From assembly GCF_907163135.1 (NCBI RefSeq), contig NZ_CAJQUA010000001.1, positions 1,007,001 to 1,071,000 on the forward strand: 64,000 nucleotides of DNA, in the 5' to 3' direction. The position numbers were made by a program, and so were the translations under genes. This DNA is from Brachymonas denitrificans (GTDB taxonomy: Bacteria; Pseudomonadota; Gammaproteobacteria; Burkholderiales; Burkholderiaceae_C). The notes below the pieces were generated by a model. The model was not told the origin of the DNA. It made no database searches and saw nothing but the letters and a program-made list of their open reading frames with translations. Shown piece by piece: positions 62,507 through 64,000 of this stretch (the first letter of the stretch is position 1; the number at the start of each line of letters is the position of its first letter).

Positions 62507-63901
62507 TCAGGATGCGGACCGGGCAGCGCGGTGCTGCTCCAGCCATTGAAGGATCTGGGGAGTATTGTGCCGCAGGGCGGCGCGGATGCGAGCGCCGGGT
62601 TGCGGGAGCTTGACCGGGGCCGGCTCCAGCGGCTGCACGGGAAGGCGTCGGCCGTGGTGCTGCCACCAATCGAAATCATCCGCGCTCGGAGGCTGGCCAG
62701 CAAACAGCTGCCAGCGCAGCGCGCCACGGTGGCCCGGGTCGGGATAGCATGCTTGACACAGAACTTCCAGCGCAGGCTGATCGTCGAGCGCCCAGTGCTG
62801 CGGCAGATCGAAGCGCGGGCTGCGTTGGCAGCGCAGGCGCCAGTCCTGGGCGGCTGCCCGACCCGTCGTGTGGTCAGAAGAAGCCAGGATTGGGTCGTCT
62901 GGCCACGCAATGGGTGCCTCCCCCGATTCGAGTGCCAGGACACGGCTGGGGGGAAGATCCCCGGGTACAAGCAAGGCGGCCTGATCAAGAGTGACCAGCA
63001 ACCAGCCTGTCGGCAAATTCTGGTGCTCCAGCCACGTCTGCAGCATCGCCTGATGCCACGGCAGACTATGCAAGGCCGGTTGGCGTGGCTTGTCACTGAG
63101 GCCATGGCCGGGCAGATCAGGAGCCAGCGTGCGCCAACCGGCGTGGGCCAGTTCATCACTGAGCTCCTGCCAGAGTCCGGCGTGGCCGGCGTAGCCATGC
63201 AGCACCACCACAGTGGGTGCAGCAGGATCGCCCTGCTCCAGGTGATGCACGCGCCAGGCAGCAGTTGTCGGGGTACCGGGGTCTGGTACCAGCGTCCATC
63301 GCGACCCGGGCTGCAGAACGCCCTCTTCTTTCAGCGACTTGGCCGATGGGCGAAGCGCATCTTCCCGCAGCGGCGCACTGGCTGCGTGCTGACGCTGCTG
63401 CGCCTGCTGCTGGCGGCGCGCGCGGAAAAAGCCGGTGAGCAGATCGGCGCATTGCTGCCTGAGTTGCAAGCCGCCCTCAGTGTCTGACAGCAAGCTGGCC
63501 GTGGTCTGATGATTGATGCCAGATGGAGCGAACAGGTCAAGCACAGACCCTGCAGCGCCCGTACGCGGATCAGGCACGGCGTAGATGACATGCTCCAGAC
63601 GCGCGTGCAGCATGGCCCCACTGCACATGGCACAAGGCTCGAGCGTCACGTAGAGGGTGCAGCCGTCGAGCCGGTAGTTGCCCAGTGTGCGCGCTGCTTC
63701 ACGCAGTGCCTGGATCTCGGCGTGGGCAGACGGATCATGATCGGCAATGCAACGGTTGTGTCCCTTGCCCAGAATGATTTCTCCGTCAGGAGCAACGACG
63801 ACAGCACCTACGGGGATTTCGCCTTCGGCAGCGGCCTGGCGTGCCTGGGCCAGCGCCTCTTGCATGTGGCTCAGGGTCAAGGAAGTTTGCCTGCTGGACA
63901 T
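62507..63901 (-). CDS. tadA: tRNA adenosine(34) deaminase TadA fused to an alpha/beta-hydrolase domain
   Basis: 464 residues, about three times TadA alone (about 165). Residues 1 to about 160 are TadA: His60 and Glu62 in HAEIQAL, zinc Cys90 and Cys93 in PCAMCSGAM, DLFAPSGINHQTTA. A Gln-rich linker (about 160-175) leads to an alpha/beta-hydrolase-like region (about 225-460): VVVLHGYAGHAGLWQEL, LAPDLPGHGLSDKP. At the nucleophile elbow the usual Gly-x-Ser-x-Gly is replaced by TLDQA (Asp306), so it may be inactive or use Asp. Frame is continuous, without a stop or second start. It should make inosine at wobble position 34 of tRNA-Arg. Confidence 0.9.
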   Translation of the reverse strand: MSSRQTSLTLSHMQEALAQARQAAAEGEIPVGAVVVAPDGEIILGKGHNRCIADHDPSAHAEIQALREAARTLGNYRLDGCTLYVTLEPCAMCSGAMLHARLEHVIYAVPDPRTGAAGSVLDLFAPSGINHQTTASLLSDTEGGLQLRQQCADLLTGFFRARRQQQAQQRQHAASAPLREDALRPSAKSLKEEGVLQPGSRWTLVPDPGTPTTAAWRVHHLEQGDPAAPTVVVLHGYAGHAGLWQELSDELAHAGWRTLAPDLPGHGLSDKPRQPALHSLPWHQAMLQTWLEHQNLPTGWLLVTLDQAALLVPGDLPPSRVLALESGEAPIAWPDDPILASSDHTTGRAAAQDWRLRCQRSPRFDLPQHWALDDQPALEVLCQACYPDPGHRGALRWQLFAGQPPSADDFDWWQHHGRRLPVQPLEPAPVKLPQPGARIRAALRHNTPQILQWLEQHRAARSAS

Positions 63902-63929
63902 GGCATGACTCTATCGCAACTTGGTTCAC

Positions 63930-64000
63930 TCAACCGACTGCCAACGCGCCAAATTCGCCCTCGCGGCCAAAGACTGCGTCAACCATGCTGTGAGAGGATT
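63930..64000 (-). CDS. possible C-terminal fragment of an unidentified gene at the right edge
   Basis: On the minus strand the frame reads SSHSMVDAVFGREGEFGALAVG before a TGA at 63930-63932, 28 bases before the tadA-fusion start. Composition and codon use look coding, and the spacing suits an upstream operon partner, but 22 residues are too few to identify a family. Could also be non-coding. Confidence 0.3.
   Translation of the reverse strand, partial: SSHSMVDAVFGREGEFGALAVG

Noticed and set aside
62392-63198. Separate hydrolase gene in another frame behind tadA
   Set aside because: The hydrolase motifs are in the continuous tadA frame; the other frame is Arg/Ser-rich without motifs.

Overview
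The window reads as ordinary, densely coded chromosome of a high-GC betaproteobacterium. Gene order (hfq-hflX-hflK-hflC-hisZ-purA, a pyruvate dehydrogenase operon with a lipoyl-domain E3, odhA-odhB with a probable sucA-type leader) and protein style point to Burkholderiales, most likely Comamonadaceae; that placement is inference from gene content, not a search. About 50 protein genes are supported. I saw no rRNA, tRNA, CRISPR array, insertion sequence, phage or plasmid gene.

Layout. 1-6.2 kb, minus strand: 2-oxoglutarate dehydrogenase (odhB cut by the left edge, odhA), propionyl-CoA synthetase and an isochorismatase-family hydrolase. 6.4-7.1 kb: a secreted NlpC/P60 hydrolase. 7.1-13.5 kb, minus strand: aceE-aceF-lpdA. 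Divergent from it is a PAS histidine kinase/FixJ-type regulator pair (13.7-16.9 kb), then folD, prlC and gdhA on the plus strand. 21.8-26.7 kb: rpiA, pyrD, an NlpE-like lipoprotein and a UvrD/PcrA helicase. 26.9-31.3 kb, plus strand: GMP reductase, a patatin lipoprotein, a beta-hydroxyacid dehydrogenase and a chorismatase-family enzyme. 31.5-36.4 kb: rhlE (minus), a PagL-like outer-membrane protein and an EF-G-like GTPase. 36.5-41.1 kb, minus strand: YgiQ radical SAM protein, a small lipoprotein, a sirtuin and rlmB. 41.2-44.9 kb: an envelope locus with a TpgA-like OmpA lipoprotein, a very short trimeric autotransporter, a YbbA-type ATPase and divergent tesA. 45-54.5 kb, minus strand: a Cys/Met-metabolism PLP enzyme, a DUF2062 protein, a purine phosphoribosyltransferase, then purA, hisZ, DUF2065, hflC, hflK, hflX, hfq. 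54.7-56.7 kb: hemH and a YdcF-like protein. 56.7-60.8 kb, minus strand: pqiABC. 60.9 kb: riboflavin synthase. 61.6-63.9 kb, minus strand: ldcA and a TadA-hydrolase fusion. A probable C-terminal fragment of another gene touches the right edge.

How the parts fit. Much of the left half is central carbon metabolism around acyl-CoA: pyruvate and oxoglutarate dehydrogenases, propionate activation and glutamate dehydrogenase. The kinase/regulator pair sits back to back with aceE and is a candidate pyruvate-linked sensor. The right half is envelope maintenance (PqiABC, HflKC, LdcA, TesA, PagL-like, adhesin) mixed with purine, histidine, heme and flavin biosynthesis. The items most worth a second look are the miniature adhesin with two passenger cysteines and its TpgA-like partner, the TadA-alpha/beta-hydrolase fusion, the PagL-like protein lacking the expected catalytic Glu, leader RNA structures before odhA, guaC and rhlE, and a hexanucleotide tract giving HflX an Asp-Gly tail.
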